Below are positions 44,745-55,716 of a stretch of DNA of 64,000 nt, piece after piece. Position numbers and translations under genes: made by a program. The notes under the pieces are model-generated. The model saw only the letters and a list, made by a program, of their open reading frames with translations. It did not search any database and was not told the DNA's origin. The DNA is from Flavobacterium sp. 83 (lineage in GTDB: Bacteria > Bacteroidota > Bacteroidia > Flavobacteriales > Flavobacteriaceae). The stretch spans positions 2,418,001-2,482,000 of the forward strand of contig NZ_JQMS01000001.1 of the NCBI RefSeq assembly GCF_000744835.1. Reading direction: 5' to 3'. The first letter of the stretch is position 1. Each line of letters begins with the position of its first letter.

Positions 44745-47036
44745 CTAGAATGGATAACCAATTGCCAAATTAAACACTAAATTTTCTTTTCTCCACGTAC
44801 CATTTCCAAAATTGATTTGATCTAAAACCCAACGTTGTCCATCTGGTAAATAAGGTTTTCTAATAGGGAACGCAAGATCTGTCCTAAGGATTAGAAAAGA
44901 GAAATCAAAACGCAATCCAGCTCCGGCTCCAACAGCTATTTCGTTCATGAATTTTTTAGAAAATTTTGCGCCAGGTTTTTCAGGGTTGTCGTGCAAGAGC
45001 CAAATATTTCCTGCGTCTATGAATAAGGCGCCTTTTACTAAGCCGTAGATTTTTGCTCGATATTCGGTGTTAAATTCCAGTTTTAAATCTCCTGACTGAT
45101 CTGCTAAAAAACTACTGGCAGTTGCAGAACCATCATAAGATCCTGGTCCTATGGATCGGGCACGAAATGCTCTTAAACTATTAGTTCCACCAATAAAAAA
45201 CTGCTTAATAAATGGTAGCTCATTCGAATTTCCATAAGCGAATCCTGCACCCACAATAATTCTGCTGGCAAGTTGCGAATCTGGCCCTAACTTTAAATAA
45301 TGCCTGAAATCGTTTTCTATTTTTATAAATTGACTAAAAGGAACATCAAATACTTTAATTGTATCTCCTTTTTTTATGTTTGCTCCAGTAGCTAATCCTG
45401 TAATATTTCCGGCCAAGTCTATTGTTCCCTTGTAGTAAAAAGTGTTTTTTCTTCTTTTTTCCAATGTGTTGGTATAGGTGAAAGAGTAGGTAGGCCCAAA
45501 AATTAATTGTTTTTCAATTACTTTACCCAGTGATGGATTGCCAGCTATTTGTTCTTGATACAAGGACGTTACATTTTGTGGACTGGCATACGTAATTTCA
45601 GTAATATTTAATAAATGTTCTTTTTTCTCGCTTGCTTTCCATAAATAACCAAACGATCCTTTGAATGTTTGCAATGAATATAGTTTTAATCTGTTTTGAA
45701 ATTCATATCCTAATGTTGCTTTTGTTTTCGGTACAAAACCACTTGAAGATCTAAACTTAAATGGTGAAACAAATCTAGGCCAAACTAAATTAGCTTCGGT
45801 TCCAAAGCGATATACATTAAAGCCATTATTAAGCCCCGATACTTGTACCTCTATACCGCCAAACGCAGATATAGTAAGTAATTCAGCACCTCTAAAAGCA
45901 TTTCGATTACTCCAGTTTATATTTAATTCTGTCCCGGTGTAGTTTGCAGAATTGGTTTTTGCCAAAACCTCTAAACGCAGTGATTTTTTTGGTAATGGAG
46001 TGAGGTAATAATACGCATCCAGATAATTACCTAAAGTGTCTGAAGGTTTGAACTGATTTTTTACGAATTTGAATGTGCCCAGATTCACTAATCGGTTCAA
46101 CGATAAATTGTGATTGGTACGATTGTATAAATCTTCTTTTTTAAAATATAAAGTACGATCAAAAATTCGTGGTTTGAATAAGTTTTCAGGATCTATAATG
46201 GTAAAGTCATTGTATTTTTTAATAGAGTTATAATTAGGTTTCAAACTATCAGAACCAATTGAAAAATTTGGATAAACAATAATTTTATTGATTTTATATG
46301 GTATTTCTGCAAGCTTAGGAGCTTCTTCTTTTACTTTGACAATTAAATCGACTTGATGATCAGCAACAGTGCTATCTACTTGCACTTTAAGATAGTCTGG
46401 ATTAAAGTAATAAAAACCTTTCTCCTTAAGCCTGGCATCTATACGAATTCGTTCTAATTTAATAATATCCAGGCTGTAACCATTATCTTTTTTTAATAAG
46501 CTTCTGCGGCTTGTTCTTCGGACGGCGCTTGATATTACAGAGGAATCTGTTGGGAATTTTACTTCTCTTATTTTATATTGTTTCCCTGGTTTTACACTAT
46601 ATTCCGCGGTTGCTTTTTTACCATGACGGGTTGAATCAGCAGTAGTTTTAGTGTTGAAATAGCCACTATTTTCAGAAAAATTCTGTAAAACACTTTTACT
46701 ATATTCTAAATCTACTTTACTGTACAAAACAGGCGGTTCTCCCACTTTGGTTTTTAACCAATAACGGAATCCTTTTTCTTTTTTTGGTGTCCCTGCTATA
46801 TTGTAGATATATAGCTTAGGTCTTAAACCTAAAATTGTGGAATTGGGTTTCGGTCTAAGAATATCTTTTAACGCTGTTTTTAATGCTTTTTTTTCTTTTT
46901 TAGAAATTTCATTTCCTTCCACTTTTAAAGTTGCACCGGTATACAGAAGTTCTCCTTCGGGCAAATATTTTGTATTGCTACATGACGCAGCAAACAATGC
47001 TAAAAAAAGAAAATATAATAAATGGCTCTTATTCAT
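44745..47036 (-). CDS. tamL: TamL-type BamA/TamA-family outer-membrane lipoprotein
   Basis: 763 residues. Signal and lipobox LALFAASC, then POTRA repeats (KQYKIREVKFPTDSSVISSAV and so on), a 16-strand barrel and a C-terminal beta signal ending in Phe (NLAIGYPF). FFIGGTNSLRAFRARSIGPGSY is the Omp85 loop-6 VRGF/Y block. A lipoprotein Omp85 next to tamB is the Bacteroidota TamL arrangement. It is likely translated from the tamB transcript or its own promoter in the 106-base gap. Role: insertion or lipid transport at the outer membrane together with TamB. Confidence 0.93.
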   Translation of the reverse strand: MNKSHLLYFLFLALFAASCSNTKYLPEGELLYTGATLKVEGNEISKKEKKALKTALKDILRPKPNSTILGLRPKLYIYNIAGTPKKEKGFRYWLKTKVGEPPVLYSKVDLEYSKSVLQNFSENSGYFNTKTTADSTRHGKKATAEYSVKPGKQYKIREVKFPTDSSVISSAVRRTSRRSLLKKDNGYSLDIIKLERIRIDARLKEKGFYYFNPDYLKVQVDSTVADHQVDLIVKVKEEAPKLAEIPYKINKIIVYPNFSIGSDSLKPNYNSIKKYNDFTIIDPENLFKPRIFDRTLYFKKEDLYNRTNHNLSLNRLVNLGTFKFVKNQFKPSDTLGNYLDAYYYLTPLPKKSLRLEVLAKTNSANYTGTELNINWSNRNAFRGAELLTISAFGGIEVQVSGLNNGFNVYRFGTEANLVWPRFVSPFKFRSSSGFVPKTKATLGYEFQNRLKLYSLQTFKGSFGYLWKASEKKEHLLNITEITYASPQNVTSLYQEQIAGNPSLGKVIEKQLIFGPTYSFTYTNTLEKRRKNTFYYKGTIDLAGNITGLATGANIKKGDTIKVFDVPFSQFIKIENDFRHYLKLGPDSQLASRIIVGAGFAYGNSNELPFIKQFFIGGTNSLRAFRARSIGPGSYDGSATASSFLADQSGDLKLEFNTEYRAKIYGLVKGALFIDAGNIWLLHDNPEKPGAKFSKKFMNEIAVGAGAGLRFDFSFLILRTDLAFPIRKPYLPDGQRWVLDQINFGNGTWRKENLVFNLAIGYPF

Positions 47037-47142
47037 CTGATTTTGTTGAAGTGTTTTTAAAAAATTAAACCCGTAAGAATTTATGTTTCTTAAGAAGAAT
47101 CAATTAGTGAATTTTCTTAATTTTATAATGGTTCAACGGATT

Positions 47143-50100
47143 TTATTTGTCTTTTTTCGCTGCTTTTTGGACTTTACTTTTAACAAATAGCTCCTTGAAT
47201 TTATTATAATCCAAAGTGATGGTAAAAGCAATTCCAGTTTCTACAACTTCACCTTGAAGCGCTACTTGATATTTATTTACTCGATAAACTCGCATTTTAT
47301 ACCTTCCGTCTTTTGAAAGTTGGTATTCCAGAGAAACATCACCTGCTATATTATTTGCATTCTGATTAACTTGCTGTGGACCTTCAATGCCAAAACTACT
47401 TCCAACAGTAACTTTCAAGCGGTCATTTAGTAATTTTTTAGAAATACCAACATTAAGGTCGGTTTTATTCGCACGCTGCCCTGTTGTATAATCATCAGCG
47501 GTATTCAAATCAAAATTAAGTTCGACACCACTAATTAAGTCACCAGCCAGATTATTTAGCTGCTGTGATAAAATTTTACTGGCACTTTGTCTGGCAAGTG
47601 ATGAAACGTTTATTCCTCCTGCTTCACTCGCAAAAGGGTTTTCTCCTATAAAACGATTTAGTAGCAATAGGGCAAAAACCTGCTTGTTCAATTCATCCGG
47701 TTGCTGGCGTAACTGAGTCAGTTTGGCTTGAGTCGTATTTATGATTTCTGTCGAAACGCTATTATTTCCTTCTGGTAAAACAATGTCAAATGAAATAGTA
47801 GGTTTCATTATTTCACCGGTCATTTTTAATTTAGTCTCAAAAGGAATTTTTTGTTTGTACGTATTTCTTACATAAGCTGTAACAGATCCCAATTGATCAT
47901 TAACTAAATCAATTGGCGCTGCTTGCGTTTTATAAATTGCCGTAATACTGATGTCGGCCGTGGTTGGTTCCCCGGTCCATAGGATATAACTTCCTTTTTT
48001 GATGTCGAATTTTCTTTTTATAGAATTAAAATTCATCTCATAACTTCCTTCAGATAATTCATATCGGCCGGTCAAAGTCGTTTTCCCTGAAGGGTCAATT
48101 CCACCGTTTAATTGTGCTTCCCCTTTTAGTTTCAGGAAATCTCCACTTGCTTTATCAATAATAAGGGATAATTCTGCGTCTTTGTCTATTTCTATATTTA
48201 CAGAAGCATTGATTCCTTTTACGTCCGATTGGCTATTTAATTCATTGATGGCAACCGTCTCAATTAATTGTGGCTGGTCTTGATCAATAAATTCAACAAT
48301 TCCTTCTCTATCAGCTATTGATGGGTCTGATTGTGGTAAAACAATAGTAAATTTAGTGTCTTTGTTGATTTTGATATTTCCTTCCACTACAGGGTTATCA
48401 AAATTGCCTGATATTTTCAAATGATTGTCTAGGTATAATTCGCCATAATACAAATCGTTGTCTTTGGATTTAGAATTGATAGCTTTGAAATTATCAGCAT
48501 CCAAGGCTAAATCAAAACCAAAATTGCTGAAATTGGTACTGTTTATTTTTCCGTTAATGGTTAAATCATTGTCTTTTTCATCTTTTATAATGAAATTATC
48601 AAAAAGGATAGCATCGCCGGTAAAAACGATTTTATCATTTGCCGATTTGAATTTTGAATTAAGTTGCGTTGCTTTAAAACCAATTTCATTGAATTGTAAT
48701 TCTCCAATAACTTTAGGTTGAGAAGTATTCCCTGTTATTTTGAAATTACCGCTAAAAAAGCCAGTGCTTTCTATGATATTATTCAATGTGAAACCCTGAA
48801 TGCTTTTCAAATTTAGTTTTCCAATGGCTAGGTTCATATCAAAACTGCTGTCAGATGCTTTATAGTTTCCATCTAAATTGACTTGGTTTCCCTGACCAGT
48901 AATCGAAATTACGGCATCATATCTATTTGCTAATGCATTATTGACTTTTATACTAATGGTACCAACGGTATCTTTTTTGAAAGTAAAATTTTCAATATTT
49001 AAATCCGAAGTAAAAAGTGGCGATGTCGCTAGATTTTTTATCAACGCATTTCCATTGATTTTTCCGCTCATTTGCAAATCACTTTTCTCTACGATACTAG
49101 TAATGGTTTTGATGTCAAAATCCTTGAAATCTATTGCTATAGGTGCATTCGCGACGTCAGATTGAGATTGAATTCTAATACTGCTTCCATCTTTACTCAA
49201 TTCGAAATTATTAGCATAGATCCCTTTTTTACCAAAACGGATTAAATTATCTTGTGATATTTTCCATGATTCATAATTAAGAAGTAAATTCTTCGGATCA
49301 AAAACTATTTCGTTACTCCCGTTTGTTGCATGTAATGTTCCCGTAATTAAGTATCTTTCTTTGTCTTTTACATCTTTTAATTGCAAGGTATACTCTACAA
49401 GGTTGTCTTGTATTTTTCCAGATATATTAGTATAAGGCAATTGGATTTGTTTATTTTGAATGTCGTCTACAATTAGGCTGTAAACAAGTGCTTTGTCTTT
49501 TGTATCCACTTTAAGAACTGCATTTGTAACGGTGTTTTGACCATAAATTAATTTAGGAATGGTGGCGCTCAGAACAATAGAATCGTTAACTGAATTGTAT
49601 CTTCCATTGATGTTAATCGGTTCCAGACTTTTCAAATCAGGAATAAGTTTTAATAAAATTGGACTGTCTTTTATGTCAATTTTAAAAACTAATTGTTGTT
49701 TTTCAACAGCAATTTTTTTTGAATTTGGTTTACTGTCATAATACTTTGCAATCGAATTAGATAAAGCAGAAGCTATTTTTGATAATTTGTATTTACCGTT
49801 TACTTCAGCATCTATAAAAGGAGATTTCAGTAGTAATGTATTCTTTTCAGAAGTTGATGTTGCTATTATATTGATCGAATCAATTGCAAATTGTTCTTTC
49901 GCATTTGCGATTGTTATGTTATGTGCATTTACAATTCCATTGAGATAATCTAAATTTCCCGATTGAATATCAGCATCTACAACACCTCTTATTTTCATTG
50001 GCCCCGCATGCAGATTCAGTTTTTCTAAATCAGCGATATCAACATTGAGTTTTAATTTTCCGCTTGGATATTTGTCTCTAAAACTCCCACTACTGACTAA

Positions 50101-52101
50101 ATCAAAAGTCAGATTTGGATCTTTTGCCACAGCAGTAACATTGAAATTTCCATTGCGAATTACTCCTTTTATGTTTAAATTATTATAGGTGTATTTATTG
50201 TAATAGGCTTTTAGAATTGTTCCGTTGAGCGAAGCCGTCGCTGTTTTTAGATTAGAACCGCTTCCTTTTATATTGGCTTTTAATGTAACCCTACCAATCG
50301 AATCGTTTTTGATAAATTTTCCTAGATCAAAATTATTCAACTCTATTTGAGCATCGTATTTATCTTTATTTTTTATGCTACGGTCGTATGCGCCTTTGAT
50401 TTTTGCATTTCCAAAATTGCTTACCACATTCATATTGGTTTTAAAAGCAGCAATAGTTCCTTTGAAAGTTCCAACTGCACTAAATTTTGTAGGAAGCTGA
50501 ATCGAATTTGGAATCGTTCCAGGAGGTAAAATTCCATTGAAATCTTTAGAACCGGATTGTAAATCTTTAATATCCAAATCAAAGTACGCTTTATTTACAT
50601 CTGGCAAACCAATGATTCTTCCGCTGGCTGCCACTTTCGTAGTTCCAATACCGCTAATTTCAACACCTGGAAATGCAAAATTCTTCAATTTCCCCGACAC
50701 TTTACCATTTACGAGCAGAATCGAATTCTGATAACTCATGAATGGATTCGTTTTTATTAAAATGGGTGCAAAAAGCAAAATATCTTTAATACCCAATTTA
50801 CTTTTCTTCAAGTTAGCAGTGATCCCTAATTCCCCTGGATTTTTCACCAATGATTGAATTGAAGGATAACCTACTAGAATTTCATCTCTCAATTCGGTTT
50901 GAGGAGTTTTTAAATATAATTTTTTAAGAAAAGCATTCTTTTTGCCATAGAAAAATTCAGCATTAAACGATTGAACGTTTAAACCACTTTTATCTTTAAA
51001 TGTTAACGAATTTGCATCTCCGGATATGTTTTCGGGATTGTAGTAAAGTGCGTCAACTTGTAAATTTAATTTATTAAGATACAAATGGTTGTAATCTAAA
51101 CCTTCTTTTATTGCAGCAACATTATTATCGTCATAACGGAAATAAACGCGCTTAAAATCTGTTTTATTTACTTTTACTTCCCAGTTGTTTGGTGCTGAAT
51201 TTACAGATTGTTTTTTTGTTTTTTCTAATTTTTCAAATGCTAATGCACCTTCAACACCTGTCAGGTCAAATCTGTCGATTAATAAAATCTGATTATTGAA
51301 ATCTATTTTATCAATTTTGGCTAATAGTTGTTTTAAATAAAAAGTAGTAGATAACTTGGTTTCTTCACTTTGGTAATCAACATCAATTTTGGATAAATCA
51401 ATTTCGCCCAGTTTTAATTTTAAGGCAGTTTGGGAAGTTTTTTTTTCGGAAATTGCTTTTGTTTGTACCAAGCCTTGTTTCAATTTAAACTTTAATCCTT
51501 TGATTTTTACTTTAGGGATTTCAAAGTTCATTTGTTCTAAATCAAAAGTCTTTATCGTTGTTTCAAAATGATTTAGATTCGTGACAATATCATTTTTTGA
51601 AATAGCATCAGTATATTTAAATTGAATTCGATCCAATTGTATTTCTTCCACAGAAAACTGCATCGGTTTTGAATTTGCTTTTTGTTTATCAGGCGAAGAG
51701 AAAACTTTTATAATATAATCAAAATTGAAAATGCCATTAGAATCTCTATTTAAATAAGTTGTAAAACCTTCGAGTTGCATGGAGTTAATCTCAACTTTGT
51801 TATTTATTAATTGCAACAAACTGATATCAACAGCGAGTTTTTCTCCAGCTAAGAGTGTATCTTTTTTTTGATCCTGAAAATAAACGCCTTCGAGAATTAA
51901 TTTTTCAGGAAAAGCAATTTTTAGTTTGTCTATTGAAACTTTGGTTTGAATTTTTCCTTCAAGGTAGGTTACCGCTTTTTCTTTGGCATAATTCTGAACG
52001 GAAGGGAATTGAAGAACAATGATTAACAATAGAAACAATAGTAAAATTGTCCCTATTGTCCATAGGAAAATTTTAAAACTTTTTTGTAAGTATTTTTTCA
52101 A
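47143..52101 (-). CDS. tamB: TamB-family translocation and assembly protein
   Basis: 1652 residues: one N-terminal membrane helix (FKIFLWTIGTILLLFLLLIIVL) anchors a very long beta-taco body spanning the periplasm. The conserved C-terminal DUF490 part contains YELSEGSYEMNFNSIKRKFDIKKGSYILWTGEP and ALLLLNRFIGENPF. The start appears to be TTG at 52101 (reading LKKYLQKSF): an in-frame stop lies just upstream and no ATG exists nearby. It partners TamL encoded 106 bases downstream. Confidence 0.93.
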   Translation of the reverse strand: MKKYLQKSFKIFLWTIGTILLLFLLLIIVLQFPSVQNYAKEKAVTYLEGKIQTKVSIDKLKIAFPEKLILEGVYFQDQKKDTLLAGEKLAVDISLLQLINNKVEINSMQLEGFTTYLNRDSNGIFNFDYIIKVFSSPDKQKANSKPMQFSVEEIQLDRIQFKYTDAISKNDIVTNLNHFETTIKTFDLEQMNFEIPKVKIKGLKFKLKQGLVQTKAISEKKTSQTALKLKLGEIDLSKIDVDYQSEETKLSTTFYLKQLLAKIDKIDFNNQILLIDRFDLTGVEGALAFEKLEKTKKQSVNSAPNNWEVKVNKTDFKRVYFRYDDNNVAAIKEGLDYNHLYLNKLNLQVDALYYNPENISGDANSLTFKDKSGLNVQSFNAEFFYGKKNAFLKKLYLKTPQTELRDEILVGYPSIQSLVKNPGELGITANLKKSKLGIKDILLFAPILIKTNPFMSYQNSILLVNGKVSGKLKNFAFPGVEISGIGTTKVAASGRIIGLPDVNKAYFDLDIKDLQSGSKDFNGILPPGTIPNSIQLPTKFSAVGTFKGTIAAFKTNMNVVSNFGNAKIKGAYDRSIKNKDKYDAQIELNNFDLGKFIKNDSIGRVTLKANIKGSGSNLKTATASLNGTILKAYYNKYTYNNLNIKGVIRNGNFNVTAVAKDPNLTFDLVSSGSFRDKYPSGKLKLNVDIADLEKLNLHAGPMKIRGVVDADIQSGNLDYLNGIVNAHNITIANAKEQFAIDSINIIATSTSEKNTLLLKSPFIDAEVNGKYKLSKIASALSNSIAKYYDSKPNSKKIAVEKQQLVFKIDIKDSPILLKLIPDLKSLEPININGRYNSVNDSIVLSATIPKLIYGQNTVTNAVLKVDTKDKALVYSLIVDDIQNKQIQLPYTNISGKIQDNLVEYTLQLKDVKDKERYLITGTLHATNGSNEIVFDPKNLLLNYESWKISQDNLIRFGKKGIYANNFELSKDGSSIRIQSQSDVANAPIAIDFKDFDIKTITSIVEKSDLQMSGKINGNALIKNLATSPLFTSDLNIENFTFKKDTVGTISIKVNNALANRYDAVISITGQGNQVNLDGNYKASDSSFDMNLAIGKLNLKSIQGFTLNNIIESTGFFSGNFKITGNTSQPKVIGELQFNEIGFKATQLNSKFKSANDKIVFTGDAILFDNFIIKDEKDNDLTINGKINSTNFSNFGFDLALDADNFKAINSKSKDNDLYYGELYLDNHLKISGNFDNPVVEGNIKINKDTKFTIVLPQSDPSIADREGIVEFIDQDQPQLIETVAINELNSQSDVKGINASVNIEIDKDAELSLIIDKASGDFLKLKGEAQLNGGIDPSGKTTLTGRYELSEGSYEMNFNSIKRKFDIKKGSYILWTGEPTTADISITAIYKTQAAPIDLVNDQLGSVTAYVRNTYKQKIPFETKLKMTGEIMKPTISFDIVLPEGNNSVSTEIINTTQAKLTQLRQQPDELNKQVFALLLLNRFIGENPFASEAGGINVSSLARQSASKILSQQLNNLAGDLISGVELNFDLNTADDYTTGQRANKTDLNVGISKKLLNDRLKVTVGSSFGIEGPQQVNQNANNIAGDVSLEYQLSKDGRYKMRVYRVNKYQVALQGEVVETGIAFTITLDYNKFKELFVKSKVQKAAKKDK

Positions 52102-52315
52102 ATGGTCTTGATTTTAGGTCTAAAATTAGCCAATTTAGACTAGAAATCCAATTTAAAGTCTAAATTGGATTAAACACAAAGATGTAATTTTAAATCAGAA
52201 ATGTTTTATATAATTTGGATATTAACTTGTAAAATTTTTGGATTTAAATATTACAAATACAATTCCATGACCTGTTTAATTGAAAATGAATGGTAAACGA
52301 AACAATTTTTATAGG

Positions 52316-53998
52316 TTAGGTTTTATAAACAGGAATTTCATTGAAATATTCCGCCTGTTTTTCTTCTAATAAAATTTCTTTTATTGCCATAAGCATTGCT
52401 TTATTTGAGGTGAATAATTCCCTGTTAAAGTTAATGACAGTCGTTATGTCTATTTTTTCAATGGGTGCATTTACGGCTTCTGTATAGAACGTATTGAGAG
52501 CAGTTGTATAGTTGTTTTGTATGGAATCAAATAGATGTTGGAGGTCTTCAAAACTTGCTTTTTTATTTTGAGTAAGGAACGTATTAAATTCAAGATACAG
52601 GTTTTCAGTTTCTTTTTTATGGTGTAGGAAAAAATTATACTTGATATCTTTTGATGAATTTCTGAGGTTTGAAATATTAGTGCCAATGTCTTTTATACTT
52701 TTTGCAGAATGCATCGCACTGCGCACTGCAGAAATGAGTTGGTTGAGTTCCACTTGCTGATCGCCTTCTAATTTTGGTCTTAAGTCTAAATAAAAAGACT
52801 GTATCTCGCCTTGTAATTGTTTCATGAATTCATATTTTTCTTCTATGGTTTTCGAAAAGAAATTTCTTTTTTCATTGGTAGTTTTAAAGTCCTCATTTTT
52901 ACGAAGCATTAAGGTGTCAATCTTGAATAATTCCAAATTGAATAACATGGAATTATGGACGAAATATTTTGTTTCCATACGGAGTAAATCAAGAGCAGTT
53001 TCAGGTTCTTTGATTGTCGCATGATTAATAAAAGCTGCTGTATCGGCATCGGTATCTTTGAAAAATAGTTCCAAAAATTTTGTGAAATAGTTGAGTATTG
53101 GAAAAAAAATAAGAATGGCCATAAAATTGATCAGACTGGAAAAAGTGGCCAGACCAATTAATGGATCTTTTATTTTTAAAACATCAGTAATCAAGAAAAG
53201 AATTGGATTTAGAAATAGAAAAACCAATGCTGTAATGAAAATATTAAAAAATAAATTACCAAGAACAATTCGTTTTTTAGAAGCATTACCGCCTATAGCT
53301 CCCAATACAATTTTGATAATTGTACCTGTTTCTGATCCTAGCGCAATTATAGCTGCAATAGGAAAACTGATCGCTCCGGCGTGAAGCGCACTAAGTGTTA
53401 GCGCCATAGTTACGGAGCTAGATTGTACGATAAGGGTTATAAGAAAGCCTATAAGTATGAAAATAACTTTAGGCATTTCGACATATTTTGAAAAATCAAA
53501 ATCCAGTACTTGTGATTCCATTGCCGTTTTCATGAAGGAAAGACCAATGAATAACAAACCAAAACCAAAAAGGAAGTAGGCTAGATATTTCATCGACTTG
53601 CGATTACTAAAAAGGATAAGAAATATTCCTCCTAAGCATATTGCAGGATATGCAATTACTTCAATATCTACTTTAAAACCAAGACTGGCAATTAGCCAAC
53701 TATTAACAGTCGTCCCTAGATTTGCGCCCAAGATAATTGCCATGGCATTTCGCATACTGAAAACCCCTGCGCCGACGAAAGCCAGTAACATCAGCGTAAC
53801 CATAGAGCTACTTTGTAAAATACCCGTTATGATGACACCACCTACAACAGCGCCCAATTTATTTTTGGTAATGCGTTGCAGAAAAAGTTTGAAACTCCGC
53901 CCCGAAAGATTTTTTAAGGATTCCTCCAGTAGATACATTGCGAAAAGGAATAAACCAATCCCGGCTGCAAGTTTGAAAAAATGATTGAGATTTTCCAT
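52316..53998 (-). CDS. Na/Pi-cotransporter family protein with PhoU-like tail
   Basis: 560 residues. Two Na_Pi_cotrans repeats carry the QSSS pairs (LQSSSMVTLMLLAFVGAG and VQSSSVTMALTLSALHAG), within about eight helices. A cytosolic helical tail from about residue 345 resembles PhoU. Such YjbB/NptA-like proteins move phosphate with sodium, in either direction. It is monocistronic, upstream of tamB in the same direction with a 214-base gap. Confidence 0.92.
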   Translation of the reverse strand: MENLNHFFKLAAGIGLFLFAMYLLEESLKNLSGRSFKLFLQRITKNKLGAVVGGVIITGILQSSSMVTLMLLAFVGAGVFSMRNAMAIILGANLGTTVNSWLIASLGFKVDIEVIAYPAICLGGIFLILFSNRKSMKYLAYFLFGFGLLFIGLSFMKTAMESQVLDFDFSKYVEMPKVIFILIGFLITLIVQSSSVTMALTLSALHAGAISFPIAAIIALGSETGTIIKIVLGAIGGNASKKRIVLGNLFFNIFITALVFLFLNPILFLITDVLKIKDPLIGLATFSSLINFMAILIFFPILNYFTKFLELFFKDTDADTAAFINHATIKEPETALDLLRMETKYFVHNSMLFNLELFKIDTLMLRKNEDFKTTNEKRNFFSKTIEEKYEFMKQLQGEIQSFYLDLRPKLEGDQQVELNQLISAVRSAMHSAKSIKDIGTNISNLRNSSKDIKYNFFLHHKKETENLYLEFNTFLTQNKKASFEDLQHLFDSIQNNYTTALNTFYTEAVNAPIEKIDITTVINFNRELFTSNKAMLMAIKEILLEEKQAEYFNEIPVYKT

Positions 53999-54356
53999 AG
54001 CAGAATATACAAATAAAGATAACTAATTTAATTATATAATCGTGTTGGAACTGTTGTCTAACAATAATCTAAAGTCTTAAATAAATTTTGTCAAGAATCA
54101 GTTTCTATATTTTGAACAATTTGTTATTTTATTTCAAAAGGATAACTTAAATTTTTTCAATAATAATTAATTGGAATTAAAGCAATAATTTTAAAGATAT
54201 GTACCCATATTTCAGAAACAAAATCTTAAATTTGAGTGTAATTTAGTAGGAATAAACAATAATTAATTTTCTGTAAAATATTGTTTATCAGAATTGTATG
54301 TTTTTTTTTTTATGTTACTATTTTTCTTTTTGTCAGAATAGCTAAATATTTTTCAA
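53999..54356. other. 358-bp divergent promoter region, no gene seen
   Basis: AT-rich DNA between the divergent Na/Pi gene and the tolC-macAB operon. It holds a T12 run near 54301-54312 and a CTTTTTG near 54329-54335 that could be part of a -7 box. No open frame, hairpin or direct repeat convincing enough to name. Confidence 0.4.
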
Positions 54357-55706
54357 ATGAAACATTTGATGTTGTGCTTATTTTGCCTTTTAGTGGTTGT
54401 GATTTTTAATCCTGTTCATGCACAAATTTCAGATTCTATTCGGAAATGGAGTATTGAAGAGTGTTTTAAATATGCGATGGAGCATAATATTGAAATAAAC
54501 ACACTGCTACTTATGGAACAATCTTCTGCCCAAGATTTATATGCAGCCAAAGGGAGCCAAATCCCTAATCTTTCTGGTTCTGTTAATAACCAATTCAATA
54601 ATAGTAAAATTGAAAGCGCTGGTAGCGGCAATTTGGAAAACCAATTAACCAGTAGCGGAAACTATTCCGTTAATTCATCGATTGTTCTTTGGAATGCGAA
54701 TTATATAAAAAACAATATAAAGCAAAGAGATTTGCTAAGACAATCGGCAGGACTTTCGGTGCAGCAATCAAGGAATACAATTACGTTTTTGATTACGCAG
54801 AGTTATTTGGCTATTTTACTGGCAAAAGAAAACCTAACCTACCTTTTGGATCTTTATACCACATCAGAAGCCAAGGTAAAACAAGGACAACTATTTTACG
54901 ATGCTGGCAGTATTCCAAAAAATAATTTGCTGCAGTTACAAGCACAATTGGCAGGCGATAAATACTTAGTGGTACAAACCCAAAACACCATTAGGCAAAA
55001 TATCCTATCACTAAAACAAATATTGCAATTACCAACTGAGGTTTTATTTGATGTTTTTATACCAGTATCAATAGAAATTGTTACCGTTGCACCTTCACTT
55101 CAAAGTGTGCAACAAACTGCCTTTGAAATTTTCCCTGAAATAAAAATTGGAGAATTAGAAGTTGCGATTGCTTCTCTGGATATCGCCAAAGCGAAAGCGG
55201 GTTTTAAGCCAACGCTTGCTGCAAATGGGGCATTGGGCACGGGTTACAGTTCGGTAATTTCCAATTCAAATTTCTCGAAAACTAGCTATTTTACGCAATT
55301 AGATAATAATTTTTACCAACGTGTAGGACTCAATTTATCCATTCCAATTTTCTCAAACAGAATCAATAAAACCAATCTTGAAAAAGCTAATATTGGTTTT
55401 AAACAAGCCAATATCAATCTGCAAAATAGCCAACTGGTTTTATCGCAAGAGGTGGAACAGGCGTATCTCAACTTTACAAATGCCTTACAGGCTTATAATG
55501 CGGCGAAAGAGCAATTGAGCGCCGTGACAGAAACGTACCGAATTGTCAATGAACAATTCCGGCTGGGCGGTATAAATTCATTTGATTTATTACAGCAGCG
55601 AAATCAATATGTACAGGCTGTTCAGTCTTATACACAAACAAAATATACCGCTGTTTTGCAACAAAAAATATATGATTTCTATAGAGGAATTCCAATACAA
55701 TTATAA
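54357..55706 (+). CDS. TolC-family outer-membrane protein
   Basis: 449 residues with signal peptide (MLCLFCLLVVVIFNPVHAQ). The TolC helical repeats contain SIEECFKYAMEHNIEINTLLL and the second-half equivalent LSIPIFSNRINKTNLEKANIGFKQANINLQNSQLVLSQEVEQAYLNF. First gene of a four-gene tripartite ABC export operon, 10 bases before the adaptor. It is different from the TolC of the RND locus at 37.4 kb. Confidence 0.92.
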   Translation: MKHLMLCLFCLLVVVIFNPVHAQISDSIRKWSIEECFKYAMEHNIEINTLLLMEQSSAQDLYAAKGSQIPNLSGSVNNQFNNSKIESAGSGNLENQLTSSGNYSVNSSIVLWNANYIKNNIKQRDLLRQSAGLSVQQSRNTITFLITQSYLAILLAKENLTYLLDLYTTSEAKVKQGQLFYDAGSIPKNNLLQLQAQLAGDKYLVVQTQNTIRQNILSLKQILQLPTEVLFDVFIPVSIEIVTVAPSLQSVQQTAFEIFPEIKIGELEVAIASLDIAKAKAGFKPTLAANGALGTGYSSVISNSNFSKTSYFTQLDNNFYQRVGLNLSIPIFSNRINKTNLEKANIGFKQANINLQNSQLVLSQEVEQAYLNFTNALQAYNAAKEQLSAVTETYRIVNEQFRLGGINSFDLLQQRNQYVQAVQSYTQTKYTAVLQQKIYDFYRGIPIQL

Positions 55707-55716
55707 AATCACTACG

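Noticed and set aside
47143-52101. Several plus-strand open frames (60-90 codons) inside tamB
   Set aside because: They lie antisense to a long constrained gene and show no start signals or recognisable domains.
55582-55716. Upstream extension of the MacA adaptor
   Set aside because: It would overlap the end of tolC by 125 bases and precede the obvious anchor helix start MKKKIIGLS.
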